Below, piece after piece: positions 55,614 to 64,000 of a stretch of 64,000 bases of DNA. The DNA comes from Arthrobacter sp. NicSoilC5 (GTDB lineage Bacteria; Actinomycetota; Actinomycetes; Actinomycetales; Micrococcaceae). Numbering within the stretch: position 1 is the first letter of the stretch; each line of letters starts with the position of its first letter. The translations under genes were made by a program, and so were the position numbers. The stretch is taken from positions 1,488,001 through 1,552,000 of the forward strand of contig NZ_AP024660.1 of NCBI RefSeq assembly GCF_019977395.1, given 5' to 3'. The notes below the pieces were generated by a model that searched no databases, was not told the DNA's origin, and saw only the letters and a list, made by a program, of their open reading frames with translations.

Positions 55614-56532
55614 AGCGGATCCTCGGGTCAAGCCAGGCGTACAGGAGATCGACAAGAAGGTTCGCCACGACGAACACCAGCACCAGCACGCTGACGATGG
55701 AGACGATGGTGGGGCCTTCACTGCGGAGGACAGCCTGGTAGAGCTTGTTGCCTACGCCGGGAACGTTGAAGATGCCCTCAGTAACAATGGCACCGCCCAT
55801 CAGGCCGCCAAGGTTGGCGCCCAGGTAGGTCACCACAGGGATCAGGGAGTTGCGCAGGATGTGCGCCATGACCACCCGCGGCCGGGAGAGGCCCTTGGCC
55901 GTGGCGGTCCGCACGTAGTCGGCATTCATGTTTTCGCTGACTGATGCGCGAGTCAGGCGGAGGACGTAGGCGAAGGAGACAAGTCCCAGGACCACGGCCG
56001 GGAGCAGCAGGGTCCCCCAGTTGGCGTTCGCGCCCACTGTGGGTTTGGCCCAGCCAAGCTGCACGCCGAAGACGAGCTGGAAAACGAAGCCGAGGACGAA
56101 GGTGGGGACTGCGATGACAACCAGCGAGGCCACCAGGACGGTGGAATCGAACCAGCCGCCGCGCCGCAGCCCGGCGAAAACGCCGAACGCAACACCGAAG
56201 ACAGCCTGGATGGCCAGCGCCTCGATGGCGAGCATCGCCGTCACCGGGAAGACACGGGCAAGGCTGGCCGCGATGGGCTGGCCCGTGAAGTCATTGCCCA
56301 GGTTGAAGGTGAAAAGGTTCTTGAGGAACAGGCCGTACTGGACCCAGAAGGGCTGGTCCAGGTTGTACTGGCTGCGCAGGGTGTCGATGACAGCCTGCGG
56401 GGGCTGGCGGTCGCCGAACAGCGCGGCGATGGGATCGCCCGGCAGGGCGAACACCATGTAGTACACCAAAAGGGTAGTGCCGAGGAAAACAGGGATCACC
56501 TGAAGGAGTCGGCGCAGGATGAACCGGATCAC
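55603..56532 (-). CDS. Oligopeptide/dipeptide ABC transporter permease (DppB type)
   Basis: 309 residues. The DppB N-terminus MIRFILRRLLQVIPVFLGTTLLVYYMVFALPGDP is textbook. EAA loop DYVRTATAKGLSRPRVVMAHILRNSLIPVVTYLG; C-terminal LLVDLLYAWLDPRIRY is the family signature. GTG start with AGGTGA upstream. Follows dppA by 126 nt. Confidence 0.94.
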   Translation of the reverse strand: MIRFILRRLLQVIPVFLGTTLLVYYMVFALPGDPIAALFGDRQPPQAVIDTLRSQYNLDQPFWVQYGLFLKNLFTFNLGNDFTGQPIAASLARVFPVTAMLAIEALAIQAVFGVAFGVFAGLRRGGWFDSTVLVASLVVIAVPTFVLGFVFQLVFGVQLGWAKPTVGANANWGTLLLPAVVLGLVSFAYVLRLTRASVSENMNADYVRTATAKGLSRPRVVMAHILRNSLIPVVTYLGANLGGLMGGAIVTEGIFNVPGVGNKLYQAVLRSEGPTIVSIVSVLVLVFVVANLLVDLLYAWLDPRIRYDQ

Positions 56533-56658
56533 AGGATCACCTGCCTTCCGGTAAAGGGGAAAACGCGTTCATGAATGCCTTCCTGCCGCTTGCAAGCCAA
56601 TGGGGGCCCGGACGCAACCGGAACCCCCATCAGCCTGACGGCAAGTTAGATCTGGTGA

Positions 56659-58344
56659 CTACTTGGCGGTGATGCCGTAGTACAGGATGCCGCCGTTCCA
56701 GCCGGTCTCGGCCTTCACGATGTTGTTGCTCCAGACGATCGGGCGTGCCTGATCCCAGAGCGGCAGGCCGGGCAGGTCCTGGAACAGGACTTCCTGTGCC
56801 TGGTTGAACTTGGTGTTTGCCTCGTCCGTGCTCTTGGCAGCCAGGCCCTCCTTGAGGAGGTTGTCGAACTCAGGGTTCGAGTACTTCTCGTAGTTGGAGG
56901 AAGCGTTGGTGGCCCAGACCGGTCCCAGGAAGTTGTACAGCGACGGGTAGTCGCCCTGCCAGCCCGCGCGGGTCAGGCCGGGCAGCTGCTGGGACTTGCG
57001 GAGGTTCAGGACTTCAGCGAACTTGGCGAACGGCTGGATTTCAGCCTGGATGCCGAGGTTGTTCTTGAAGCCGTTGGCTACCGCATCGATCCATTCCTTG
57101 TTGCCGCCGTCGGTGTTGGAGGCGATCTGGAGCGGCTTGGAGCCGTCGTACGGCTTGATCTTCTCTGCCTGTGCCCAGAGGTCCTTGGCCTTGGCGGCGT
57201 CGAACTTCAGGACTTCGCTGCCCTTGAGGCCTTCCTTGAATCCGTCGATGACCGGCGGAACGAATGCCTTGGCCGGGGTGCGGGTGCCGTTGAAGACAAC
57301 CTTGGCGATTTCCTCGCGGTTGATGGCGTAGGACAGTGCCTGGCGGCGCAGCTTGCCGGCTTCACCCTGGAAGTTGGGGTTGTACGGCGGGATGTTCAGC
57401 GTGGAGTTGGTCGCAACCGGCTTGGTGGAGTTGCGGTCCGGGAAGTCGGAGACGTAGGTCTTCAGGGCGTTCGACGGGAGAACATCCGTGATGTCGAGGT
57501 TGTCCGACTGCAGGTCCGTGTATGCGGGGCCCGGATCGGTGTAGAACTTGAAGGTCACGCCGCCGTTCTTTGCCTCGCGCGGGCCCTTGTAATCGGCGTT
57601 CTTGACCAGGGAGATCGACTGGTCATGGACCCAGGAACCCTGCTTTTCGAACTTGTACGGACCGTTGCCAACGGGGTTTTCACCGAAGGTCTTGGGGTCG
57701 GTCAGCGCGGCGGACGGAAGCGGGAAGAAGGCGGAGTAGCCAAGGCGCAGGGACCAGTCCGCTTCGGGCTGGGCGAGCTTGACCGTGATGGTGGAATCAT
57801 CGGTTGCTGCCAGGCCGGACATGGTGTCGGCCTTGGGAGCAGGAGTGGTGGTGGTCTTGCCGTCAGCACCCTTTTCCGAGTTCACAGCCGAAACGTCTTC
57901 GTAACCGGCGATGGACTCGAAGAAGAATCCGTTGTTCTGCAGGTTCTTGGAGTTTGCGGCGAAGTTCCAGGAGTCGACGAAGGTCTTTGCCGTGATGGCT
58001 TCACCGTTGGTGAACTTCTGGCCCTGCTTGACCTTGATGGTCCAGTTCTGGGCGTCGGAAGACTCGATGGAGTCAGCGAGGGCGTTGACCGGCTTGCCGC
58101 TGGCGTCGTACGTGCGCAGGCCTTCGAAGAGAAGCTCGACCACGCGGCCGCCGTAAACCTCATTGGTGTTTGCCGGCAGCAACGGGTTTTGTGGCTCGTT
58201 GCTGTAGGCGGTGATGACCTTGTTCGGATCGCCGGCAGCTTTGCTGGCCCCGTCAGTGCTGCCGCCGCCGGCGCCGCACCCGGTCAGGGCAAGCGCGGCG
58301 ATTGCCACGATGCCCAGTGCTTTGGAAGTGCGCGTAAAACGCAT
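56659..58344 (-). CDS. Oligopeptide/dipeptide-binding lipoprotein (DppA/OppA type)
   Basis: 561 residues, SBP family 5. Signal with lipobox LTGC (C23). Family elements: VVELLFEGLRTYDASGKPVNALADSIE, WTIKVKQGQKFTNGEAITAKTFVDSWNF, NPVGNGPYKFEKQ and LRRQALSYAINREEIAKVVFNG. AGGAGG lies 5 nt before the ATG. It may carry peptides or other oligomers; E. coli Dpp also carries haem, which matters because of the iron-box-like site upstream. Confidence 0.94.
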   Translation of the reverse strand: MRFTRTSKALGIVAIAALALTGCGAGGGSTDGASKAAGDPNKVITAYSNEPQNPLLPANTNEVYGGRVVELLFEGLRTYDASGKPVNALADSIESSDAQNWTIKVKQGQKFTNGEAITAKTFVDSWNFAANSKNLQNNGFFFESIAGYEDVSAVNSEKGADGKTTTTPAPKADTMSGLAATDDSTITVKLAQPEADWSLRLGYSAFFPLPSAALTDPKTFGENPVGNGPYKFEKQGSWVHDQSISLVKNADYKGPREAKNGGVTFKFYTDPGPAYTDLQSDNLDITDVLPSNALKTYVSDFPDRNSTKPVATNSTLNIPPYNPNFQGEAGKLRRQALSYAINREEIAKVVFNGTRTPAKAFVPPVIDGFKEGLKGSEVLKFDAAKAKDLWAQAEKIKPYDGSKPLQIASNTDGGNKEWIDAVANGFKNNLGIQAEIQPFAKFAEVLNLRKSQQLPGLTRAGWQGDYPSLYNFLGPVWATNASSNYEKYSNPEFDNLLKEGLAAKSTDEANTKFNQAQEVLFQDLPGLPLWDQARPIVWSNNIVKAETGWNGGILYYGITAK

Positions 58345-58444
58345 TCCGCCTCCTATGAGTTGTGGGAGAGATGTATAGGGGAATCTTGTGCTTCCCCGCA
58401 GGTCGGACGCAGCTCACCGCTGTGACGAAACCTACACAATACGA

Positions 58445-58456
58445 GTTAGCCTAACC
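58445..58456. promoter_or_regulatory. DtxR/IdeR-like iron box upstream of dppA
   Basis: GTTAGCCTAACC matches the 12-bp core of the IdeR/DtxR consensus (TTAGGTTAGSCTAACCTAA) exactly; over 19 bp 13 positions agree. On the minus strand it is followed by TATTGT and later CTATACAT, both possible -10 elements of the dpp operon. The 278-nt gap holds no gene. Confidence 0.45.
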
Positions 58457-58622
58457 GCACGAAGTCCAGATATTGGTACTCCGTTGCCAAACCGTGACCG
58501 GCGGCTTTTCAATGCCCCGGGCGGCGGCGATAGTTAGGCACGTCACATGCTACTCGCCGGTAGGCCGAACGGCGAATCGGTGCCGCAAGAGCCAAAGGAC
58601 CCAAAAAAGGACGTGGCCGAGG

Positions 58623-60383
58623 CTAGGACAGCCGCCACTCCGCAACGTTCCACCACACGCCGAGGGGACCCGGGCTGGTCTTCACGCCGGCCACCCGGGA
58701 ATTGAACGCAGTCGTTCCCGGGGTTTGATATAGGGGGAGGCCGTACGCGTCCTCCCAGATGTGCTTGTCGATCTCGGCCAGGAGCTCGTCCTGCTTGCCC
58801 AGGTCCGTGGTCACGGCCAGTTGCTCCATGATCTTGTCCGCGTCGCCGTCGGAATAGCCCGTGAAGTTGCTGCCTGCACCGGTGCGGAAGATCTGCGGCA
58901 CCCTGCTGACGCCCGCCTCAGTCCCGATCCAGCCTGACAGGGCGGCATCATAGCCACCCCTGCTCAACGCGGCCGCCCAGTCTGCACTCCCCTGCCCGCC
59001 GTCGACAACCCGGAATCCCGCCAGTGCGGCCGAGTCGCGGATCAGGGCGAAGGCTTTGGCCCGGTTCGGGTTGTCCCGGTTATAGAGAATGCGGATGCTG
59101 GGGGTGGCGTCCTTGAGGAGCCTCTTTGCGCCATCGATGTCCACCTTGGCGTAATCGGAAGCCCCATTATTCTTCACGGTCTCGTCGTACTTTGGCTGTC
59201 CGGGCAGGAACACCTGGGAGTCCAGCGGCTTGTTGTCCGCCACCTGGGTGCCCACCACGGCGTCCACAATCGCCTGCCGCGGCACCGTCTTGAGGAAGGC
59301 TTCCCGGACATCCTTGCCGGCAAACGTCCCGGAGAAGTTGAGGTCAAGGTGGTCGTAGCCGGACTGTTTGTACCGTTCAACGGTGATGCCCTGACCTGAC
59401 AGGCCGGTGAGGAGATTGTCTGTGGCAGCCGAGGGCTGGGGCGAAATGATGTCAGCCTGCCCGTTGCGCAGGGCATCAACCGCCGCCGGCACGGCCCCCG
59501 TGAACCGGACATTGATCTCGTCCAGCCACGGTTCCGCGCCCCACACGTAGTCCCGGTTCCGGACCAGCTTCATGGAAACTTCAGGCACGATGTCGCGGAC
59601 GATGTAGGGGCCGCTGGAAAGGTAGAGCGCAGGATCATCCGGAACGGATTTCGTATCGAACCCGGTGTTCCAGAAGTCGCTGACCTTTTTGAGGGCCGGG
59701 TGCGACGCCGGTTTGTCCGGGTTGCCCCGGGGCGTGTCCTTGAGGAGCTTGACCAGGTCCTCCTCGTCGTTGAGTCCGCTCTTGGCAGCAACGACATGGG
59801 CCGGGAGTCCGACGTCGAACGCCACTTCCCAGTCAGCGTACGGTGCGGCGTACTCAATGGTGATGGAACGGCCGTCCGACCCGATTTCGGGAAACAGGGT
59901 ACCCGCCAGGCCTGTGGTGTCGGAGGCGACCGAGAAGTACTTGGTGCCCTTCCCCGCTGCGGGGTCGACGTCGTCGAAGTAACCCGACCCTGCGGCCCAG
60001 CTCAGCAGGAGGTCTGCAGCTCCGATGGGCGCCCCGTCCGACCACTTCACGCCCTCATTGACCGTGTACTTTACTTTGAGCGGCTGGTCGGAGACCTTCT
60101 CGAAGTGGCCGAACTTGTCGTTGCGGACCACCTTGGAGCTGTCGTCCAGGTAGAAGAAGCCCGAGTGCGTGATGGCGCCGATCTTCGAGTTGATGTCGGT
60201 GTTGCCGTTGGCGCTGTAGGGGTTGAACGAGGAGAATGCGTTGACCTCGGCCACAGTGACGCTGCCGCCGCGCTTCGCCTCCCCCACCACCACGGACGGG
60301 GCGCTGCCGCCCGAACAGCCGGAAAGAACCAGGGCAGCCGCCAACGCGGCGATGAGCAACTGCATCAGACGCCGGACCGGCAT
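58623..60383 (-). CDS. LpqW-like ABC-family substrate-binding lipoprotein
   Basis: 586 residues. Lipobox LSGC (C23). SBP family 5 layout: GGSVTVAEVNAFSSFNPYSANGNTDINSKIG, VKYTVNEGVKWSDGAPIGAADLLLSWAAGSGYF, SSGPYIVRDIVPEVSMKLVRNRDY. AAGGAGG lies before the ATG at 60383. It lies upstream of dppABC on the same strand, but with its own gap; in mycobacteria the homologue LpqW sits near typA and affects lipoarabinomannan synthesis rather than uptake. Either role is possible here. Confidence 0.87.
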   Translation of the reverse strand: MPVRRLMQLLIAALAAALVLSGCSGGSAPSVVVGEAKRGGSVTVAEVNAFSSFNPYSANGNTDINSKIGAITHSGFFYLDDSSKVVRNDKFGHFEKVSDQPLKVKYTVNEGVKWSDGAPIGAADLLLSWAAGSGYFDDVDPAAGKGTKYFSVASDTTGLAGTLFPEIGSDGRSITIEYAAPYADWEVAFDVGLPAHVVAAKSGLNDEEDLVKLLKDTPRGNPDKPASHPALKKVSDFWNTGFDTKSVPDDPALYLSSGPYIVRDIVPEVSMKLVRNRDYVWGAEPWLDEINVRFTGAVPAAVDALRNGQADIISPQPSAATDNLLTGLSGQGITVERYKQSGYDHLDLNFSGTFAGKDVREAFLKTVPRQAIVDAVVGTQVADNKPLDSQVFLPGQPKYDETVKNNGASDYAKVDIDGAKRLLKDATPSIRILYNRDNPNRAKAFALIRDSAALAGFRVVDGGQGSADWAAALSRGGYDAALSGWIGTEAGVSRVPQIFRTGAGSNFTGYSDGDADKIMEQLAVTTDLGKQDELLAEIDKHIWEDAYGLPLYQTPGTTAFNSRVAGVKTSPGPLGVWWNVAEWRLS

Positions 60384-60602
60384 GCCGCCTCCTTGTGGTT
60401 TTCCCTCTCCGGAGGGGATTGGGGCCGCTTCGATCACGCCCTACAAACTCAGGATACTTGGTGCTGCTGCCCGCCAACCCAATCCGAACCTCCTGGCAAT
60501 GGGGTACGTAGTCCGGGCCGCCGGACGGGACCTACGGCCCAAGCCCGGGCCCGGCCGGTTCCGTAGCATGCTGGCAACGGAACCTCAGGAAGGAAAAGCT
60601 CG

Positions 60603-61127
60603 ATGAGCATCCCCCAACCGTCCAATGTGCCCGGAAGTGCAGTCCCGCCCCTCGAACTGCCGTACTACGGTGCTCCGCCGGTGGACGCGGTCAAACGCGT
60701 CTTCCAGAAGTACGCGGTCTTCTCGGGGCGCGCCAGCCGAAGCGAATATTGGTGGTGGTTCCTCGCTTCCGGGCTGGCCTCAGCGGTGCTGAATTCCATC
60801 AGTCCCACTGTGGTCAACGGCCAGGTGACGGGGTCCAGCGCCCTGGGTGGCTTGTGGTTTCTCGCCACCGTCGTCCCGTCACTCGCGGTGGCGTCCCGAC
60901 GCCTCCACGACGTGAACCTCAGCACCTGGATGCTGCTGCTCGCCCTCATCCCCGTGCTTGGATGGATTGCGCTCATCGTGCTGCTCGCGCAGCGGGAGAA
61001 CCCGTCTGGCCAGCGTTTCGACAAGTACCCTGCACCGGAGCGTGGGCAGGCGTCATCCGCTCCCCCGTCCTGGCCTCAGCAGCAGCCTCCCTACCCGCCC
61101 GGTCCCGCTGGTCCGACCGGGCCGTAG
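60603..61127 (+). CDS. DUF805 membrane protein
   Basis: 174 residues. FQKYAVFSGRASRSEYWWWFLASGLASAVLNSI and ASRRLHDVNLSTWMLLLALIPVLGWIALIVLLAQREN are the DUF805 signature (FSGRxxRxEYW; RRLHD). About three helices, short Pro-rich ends. GGAAGGAAA precedes the ATG. Function unknown. Confidence 0.92.
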   Translation: MSIPQPSNVPGSAVPPLELPYYGAPPVDAVKRVFQKYAVFSGRASRSEYWWWFLASGLASAVLNSISPTVVNGQVTGSSALGGLWFLATVVPSLAVASRRLHDVNLSTWMLLLALIPVLGWIALIVLLAQRENPSGQRFDKYPAPERGQASSAPPSWPQQQPPYPPGPAGPTGP

Positions 61128-61213
61128 GCCAGGGCAGACCTCCGGCAATTTTTCCGCCCGGACAGTGCCCCAGCATCGTTCCGGGACAGGCAGTGCGCCT
61201 GTTCCTGCGGAAA

Positions 61214-62299
61214 TCAGACGTTGAAGCGGAACTCCACCACGTCGCCGTCGGCCATGACGTATTCCTTGCCTTCGATCCGGACCTTGCCGCGGGATTTCGC
61301 CTCAGCCATGGATCCGGCGTCCACCAGGTCGTCGAAGGAGACGACTTCGGCCTTGATGAAGCCACGCTGGAAGTCGGAGTGGATGACCCCGGCTGCCTGC
61401 GGTGCCGTGTCGCCCTGCCGGATGGTCCAGGCGCGCGCTTCCTTGGGGCCCGCCGTGAGGTAGGTCTGCAGCCCCAGGGTGTGGAAGCCCACGCGTGCCA
61501 GCTGGTCCAGGCCGGACTCGTCCTGGCCGTTCATCTCGAGCATCTCGCGCGCCTCTTCCTCGTCGAGCTCCACGAGATCGGCCTCGAGTTTGGCGTCAAG
61601 GAAGATGCAGTCTGCCGGGGCCACCATGGCGCGCAGTTCTTCCTGCTTTTCCGGGCTGCCCAGGATGCCTTCGTCGGCATTGAACACGTAGATGAAGGGC
61701 TTGGCGGTCAGCAGGCCCAGCTCCTTGAGGTGTTCCATCTCCAGTTTGTCGCTCTTGATGGAGGAGTAGATGGTGTCTCCCCGCTCGAGCACCGCCTGCG
61801 CGGCCTTGATGGCGGCGAGCTCGGCGGCTTCCCGCTTCTTGATCTTGACTTCTTTTTCGATCCGCGGGATGGCTTTTTCGATGGTCTGCAGGTCCGCGAG
61901 GATCAGCTCGGTGTTGATGGTCTCCATGTCCGAGCGGGGATCCACCTTGCCGTCGACGTGGATCACGTCGGGGTCATCGAAGACCCGGACAACTTCGGCG
62001 ATGGCTTCAGCTTCGCGGATGTTGGCCAGGAACTGGTTGCCGAGCCCCTCCCCCTCCGACGCGCCCTTCACGATGCCGGCGATGTCGACGAAGGATACCG
62101 CGGCGGGCAGGACGCGCTGGGAGCCGAAGATCCCGGCGAGCTTCTGCAGCCTGGGGTCCGGGAGGTTCACGACGCCGACATTGGGTTCGATGGTGGCGAA
62201 CGGATAGTTCGCGGCCAGGACCTGGTTGCGGGTGAGCGCGTTGAAGAGGGTTGATTTGCCGACGTTGGGCAGTCCGACGATGCCAATAGTTAGAGCCAC
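61214..62299 (-). CDS. ychF: Redox-regulated ATPase/GTPase YchF (OLA1)
   Basis: 361 residues. Start [22 protein letters not shown] (G1), G3 [31 protein letters not shown], a coiled-coil insert, [10 protein letters not shown] at the altered G4 region, and a C-terminal TGS domain ([36 protein letters not shown]...VEFRFNV). Translation and stress factor that prefers ATP. The GTG at 62299 gives the usual family start and lies 8 nt after TAGAAT; the ATG at 62305 would add two residues. Confidence 0.95.
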   Translation of the reverse strand: MALTIGIVGLPNVGKSTLFNALTRNQVLAANYPFATIEPNVGVVNLPDPRLQKLAGIFGSQRVLPAAVSFVDIAGIVKGASEGEGLGNQFLANIREAEAIAEVVRVFDDPDVIHVDGKVDPRSDMETINTELILADLQTIEKAIPRIEKEVKIKKREAAELAAIKAAQAVLERGDTIYSSIKSDKLEMEHLKELGLLTAKPFIYVFNADEGILGSPEKQEELRAMVAPADCIFLDAKLEADLVELDEEEAREMLEMNGQDESGLDQLARVGFHTLGLQTYLTAGPKEARAWTIRQGDTAPQAAGVIHSDFQRGFIKAEVVSFDDLVDAGSMAEAKSRGKVRIEGKEYVMADGDVVEFRFNV

Positions 62300-62389
62300 G
62301 AGCATTGATTCTACCCGCCGGACCCCGCGGCCCAGTACCCGGGAATGTCACTGCCCATGATTGTCAGAGCCCCGTGCAACAGTGAAGCC

Positions 62390-63616
62390 ATGGATGCTTT
62401 TGCCTTGATTCTGGCCCTTTTCATGCTGCTGCTGGGTGCGCTTGCCGGCGCTGCAGCCACCTACTTCTCGTTGCGCCGGAACTCGCACGCCCTGGAGTCG
62501 GACTTCGACCAGGTGTCGTCACGTCTTTCCGAGGTCACTGCGCAGCTGGCAGCGGCCGACGCCGAGCGGCGGCTTTTGGCCGCACAGAACCGTGAGCTGG
62601 GTGAGGCCCGGACACAGGACGGCAGCGTGCTGCGTGCCCTGGCGCCCGTGGCCGAGAAGCTGTCCGCGGTGCAGCAGCAGGTGGCGTTGCTGGAGCGGGA
62701 CCGGGTTGAGCAGTACGGCCAACTGGCCCAGCAGCTGCAGGAGGCCAGGCTGTCCGATGAACAGCTCATCCGTTCCACGCACGCCCTGGAATCGGCGCTG
62801 CGTTCCAACAGCGCCAGGGGCCAGTGGGGCGAGGTGCAGCTTCGGCGCGTGGTGGAGGCTGCAGGGATGCTCCGCCACGTCGACTTCGTGGAGCAGGTCC
62901 ACAGCGCGGGCCACGACTCAACGGTGCGGCCGGACCTGGTGGTGCAGCTGCCGGGTGAAAAACAGCTGGTTGTGGACGCCAAGGTGCCGTTGTCGTCCTA
63001 CCTTGAGGCACAGGAACTGGGCTCGGTGGACCCGCGCCTGGCCCCGGCTGGACCGCAGTCGGCGAACGATGGCCGCAACAGGCAGGCCCTCCTGGCGGCA
63101 CACGCCAAGGCCCTTAGGGCGCACGTGGATGCGCTCGGTACCAAAAAGTACTGGGATATCCCCGGAAACTCCCCGGAACTGGTGGTTTGTTTCATCCCGG
63201 CCGAGTCCATCCTGGCGGCGGCGCTGACAGCTGACGCCGGGCTCCTGGACCACGCGTTGTCCCGTAATGTCGTCCTCGCCTCGCCGAGCACCCTGCTGGC
63301 CGTGCTGAAGTCCGTGGCATTCACGTGGCGCCAGGACGTCCTGACGGACAGTGCACGCGAGCTCTTCGAACTTGCGCGGCAGCTGTACGACCGGATGGGC
63401 ACGCTGGGCGAGAACGTCACCAAGCTCGGATCCTCGCTGAAGACGTCCGTGGACCGGTACAACGCCATGGTGGGAACGCTGGAAGCCAGGGTCCTGCCCA
63501 CCGCGCGGAAACTCAACAGCCTGGAGGAAACAGGCTTGGTTGCACCACCCTTGGTGGAGGTGCAACCGCGGGCGCTGGTGGCACCCGAGCTGCAGGGCGA
63601 CGGGGAAGCAGCCTGA
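62390..63616 (+). CDS. rmuC: DNA recombination protein RmuC
   Basis: 408 residues. One N-terminal helix (FALILALFMLLLGALAGAAATYF), a long coiled coil to about residue 140, then the RmuC nuclease-like domain: SNSARGQWGEVQLRRVVEAAGML, RPDLVVQLPGEKQLVVDAKVPLSSYLEA (Asp...D-x-K active-site pattern), ELVVCFIPAESILAAAL and VLASPSTLLAVLKSVAFTWRQ. Limits inversions at short repeats in E. coli. ATG at 62390 is chosen. Confidence 0.93.
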   Translation: MDAFALILALFMLLLGALAGAAATYFSLRRNSHALESDFDQVSSRLSEVTAQLAAADAERRLLAAQNRELGEARTQDGSVLRALAPVAEKLSAVQQQVALLERDRVEQYGQLAQQLQEARLSDEQLIRSTHALESALRSNSARGQWGEVQLRRVVEAAGMLRHVDFVEQVHSAGHDSTVRPDLVVQLPGEKQLVVDAKVPLSSYLEAQELGSVDPRLAPAGPQSANDGRNRQALLAAHAKALRAHVDALGTKKYWDIPGNSPELVVCFIPAESILAAALTADAGLLDHALSRNVVLASPSTLLAVLKSVAFTWRQDVLTDSARELFELARQLYDRMGTLGENVTKLGSSLKTSVDRYNAMVGTLEARVLPTARKLNSLEETGLVAPPLVEVQPRALVAPELQGDGEAA

Positions 63617-63634
63617 CACGGCCGCCGAAATGCA

Positions 63635-63672
63635 GAATGGGCCGGGCAGCCAGTGGCTGCCCGGGCCCATTC
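63635..63672. terminator. Terminator hairpin between rmuC and ispH
   Basis: GAATGGGCCGGGCAGCC pairs with GGCTGCCCGGGCCCATTC (one bulged base, AGT loop), ending in TTCC. Confidence 0.8.
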
Positions 63673-63693
63673 CGTTGGAATTGTGTGCCGGTT

Positions 63694-64000
63694 TTAGCTG
63701 CGGGTCCGTCGTCCGCCCAGCGCACGGCTGACATCGCCGGCCTGTTTCAGGGTGGCCCGGAGTTCCTTGGGCAGCGAAAAGAGGAGGTCTTCCTCGGCCG
63801 TCACGACTTCCTCCACGGCTCCGTAGCCGTAATCAGCGAGCAGCCGCAGCACGTCCTGCACCAGCACCTCGGGAACGGACGCCCCCGACGTAACACCCAC
63901 GGTGGCGACGCCTTCAAACCACGCCTCGTCAACCTCGTTGGCGAAATCCACCCGGTACGAGGCCTTGGCACCGTATTCGAGCGCCACCTCCACCAGCCGG
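63694..64000 (-). CDS. ispH: 4-hydroxy-3-methylbut-2-enyl diphosphate reductase, C-terminal part (runs off the window)
   Basis: About 102 codons of the C-terminus: [57 protein letters not shown]. The [18 protein letters not shown] segment is diagnostic of IspH, the last enzyme of the MEP isoprenoid route. The gene continues beyond base 64000, so the first Met seen at 63993 is not the start. Next to ychF as in mycobacteria. Confidence 0.9.
   Translation of the reverse strand, partial: RLVEVALEYGAKASYRVDFANEVDEAWFEGVATVGVTSGASVPEVLVQDVLRLLADYGYGAVEEVVTAEEDLLFSLPKELRATLKQAGDVSRALGGRRTRS

Noticed and set aside
58421..58438. TGTGA-N6-CTACA upstream of dppA as a CRP box
   Set aside because: Two mismatches in the second half; too weak beside the better sites elsewhere.
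60749..62254. 501-codon open frame antisense to ychF
   Set aside because: Shadow; ychF motifs and domains are complete on the minus strand.

Overview
The window is high-GC actinobacterial chromosome. It is best explained as an Arthrobacter/Pseudarthrobacter-type member of the Micrococcaceae. Supporting signs are the coproporphyrin-dependent haem genes with HemQ, an actinobacterial DapD, a gluABCD-type glutamate importer, MoeZ, DUF3107 and DUF3117 proteins, a SigE/RseA pair, and many start codons that sit 6-9 nt behind a TANNNT hexamer with no Shine-Dalgarno (leaderless mRNAs). I see no prophage, insertion sequence, CRISPR array, rRNA or tRNA. Almost all of it looks like vertically inherited core genome, so the interest lies mostly in regulation, repeats and a few accessory genes. 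From memory, many gene groups match Mycobacterium neighbourhoods (moeZ-tetR-DUF3107-rhlE; dapD/dapE/LOG; OMT-sigE-rseA-tatB-mrp-DUF1003-MgtE; typA-lpqW; fdxC-dapC; ychF-ispH).

Layout. 1-12.7 kb: the tail of an ABC ATPase, then haem biosynthesis. A tightly overlapping minus-strand operon hemQ-hemH-hemC-hemD-hemB-(luciferase-like oxidoreductase)-hemL is followed by a secreted Ala/Pro-rich protein, hemE-hemG, and divergent hemA. Together these cover glutamyl-tRNA to haem by the coproporphyrin route. 12.8-18.8 kb: moeZ sulfurtransferase, a TetR regulator, DUF3107 and a small membrane protein, then thiamin genes thiO-thiS-thiG under a TPP riboswitch, with divergent thiE. 18.8-30.1 kb: RNB ribonuclease, DEAD-box helicase with a structured leader, orphan DNA methyltransferase, PHP phosphoesterase, aminopeptidase P, a stress-protein-like membrane protein, MgtE-N/CBS protein, DUF1003 protein and Mrp. 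30.1-36 kb: tatB, anti-sigma, sigE, O-methyltransferase, DUF3117, a PIG-V-like mannosyltransferase, a small coiled-coil protein and LOG.

36-41.7 kb: gluABCD glutamate importer, then the divergent dapE/dapD pair with interleaved promoters. 41.7-48.6 kb: a lytic-transglycosylase-like protein, a conserved unknown, TetR, galE, gltA, dapC and fdxA. With dapD/E, dapC gives three steps of the succinylase lysine/diaminopimelate route. 48.7-52.8 kb: a DUF559/AbiEi-like gene between imperfect direct repeats, typA and an SGNH hydrolase. 52.9-60.4 kb: a dpp-type oligopeptide importer (dppA-B-C and a fused DF ATPase) plus an LpqW-like lipoprotein. 60.6-64 kb: DUF805, ychF, rmuC and the 3' end of ispH.

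Regulatory reading: candidate CRP/GlxR boxes lie upstream of hemQ, gltA and the SGNH gene, a DtxR-like iron box lies upstream of dppA, and palindromes lie at both TetR genes. Two nested inverted-repeat elements (12757-12859, 45044-45151) share an unusual palindrome-within-palindrome architecture. None of these regulatory calls has been tested by search or experiment.
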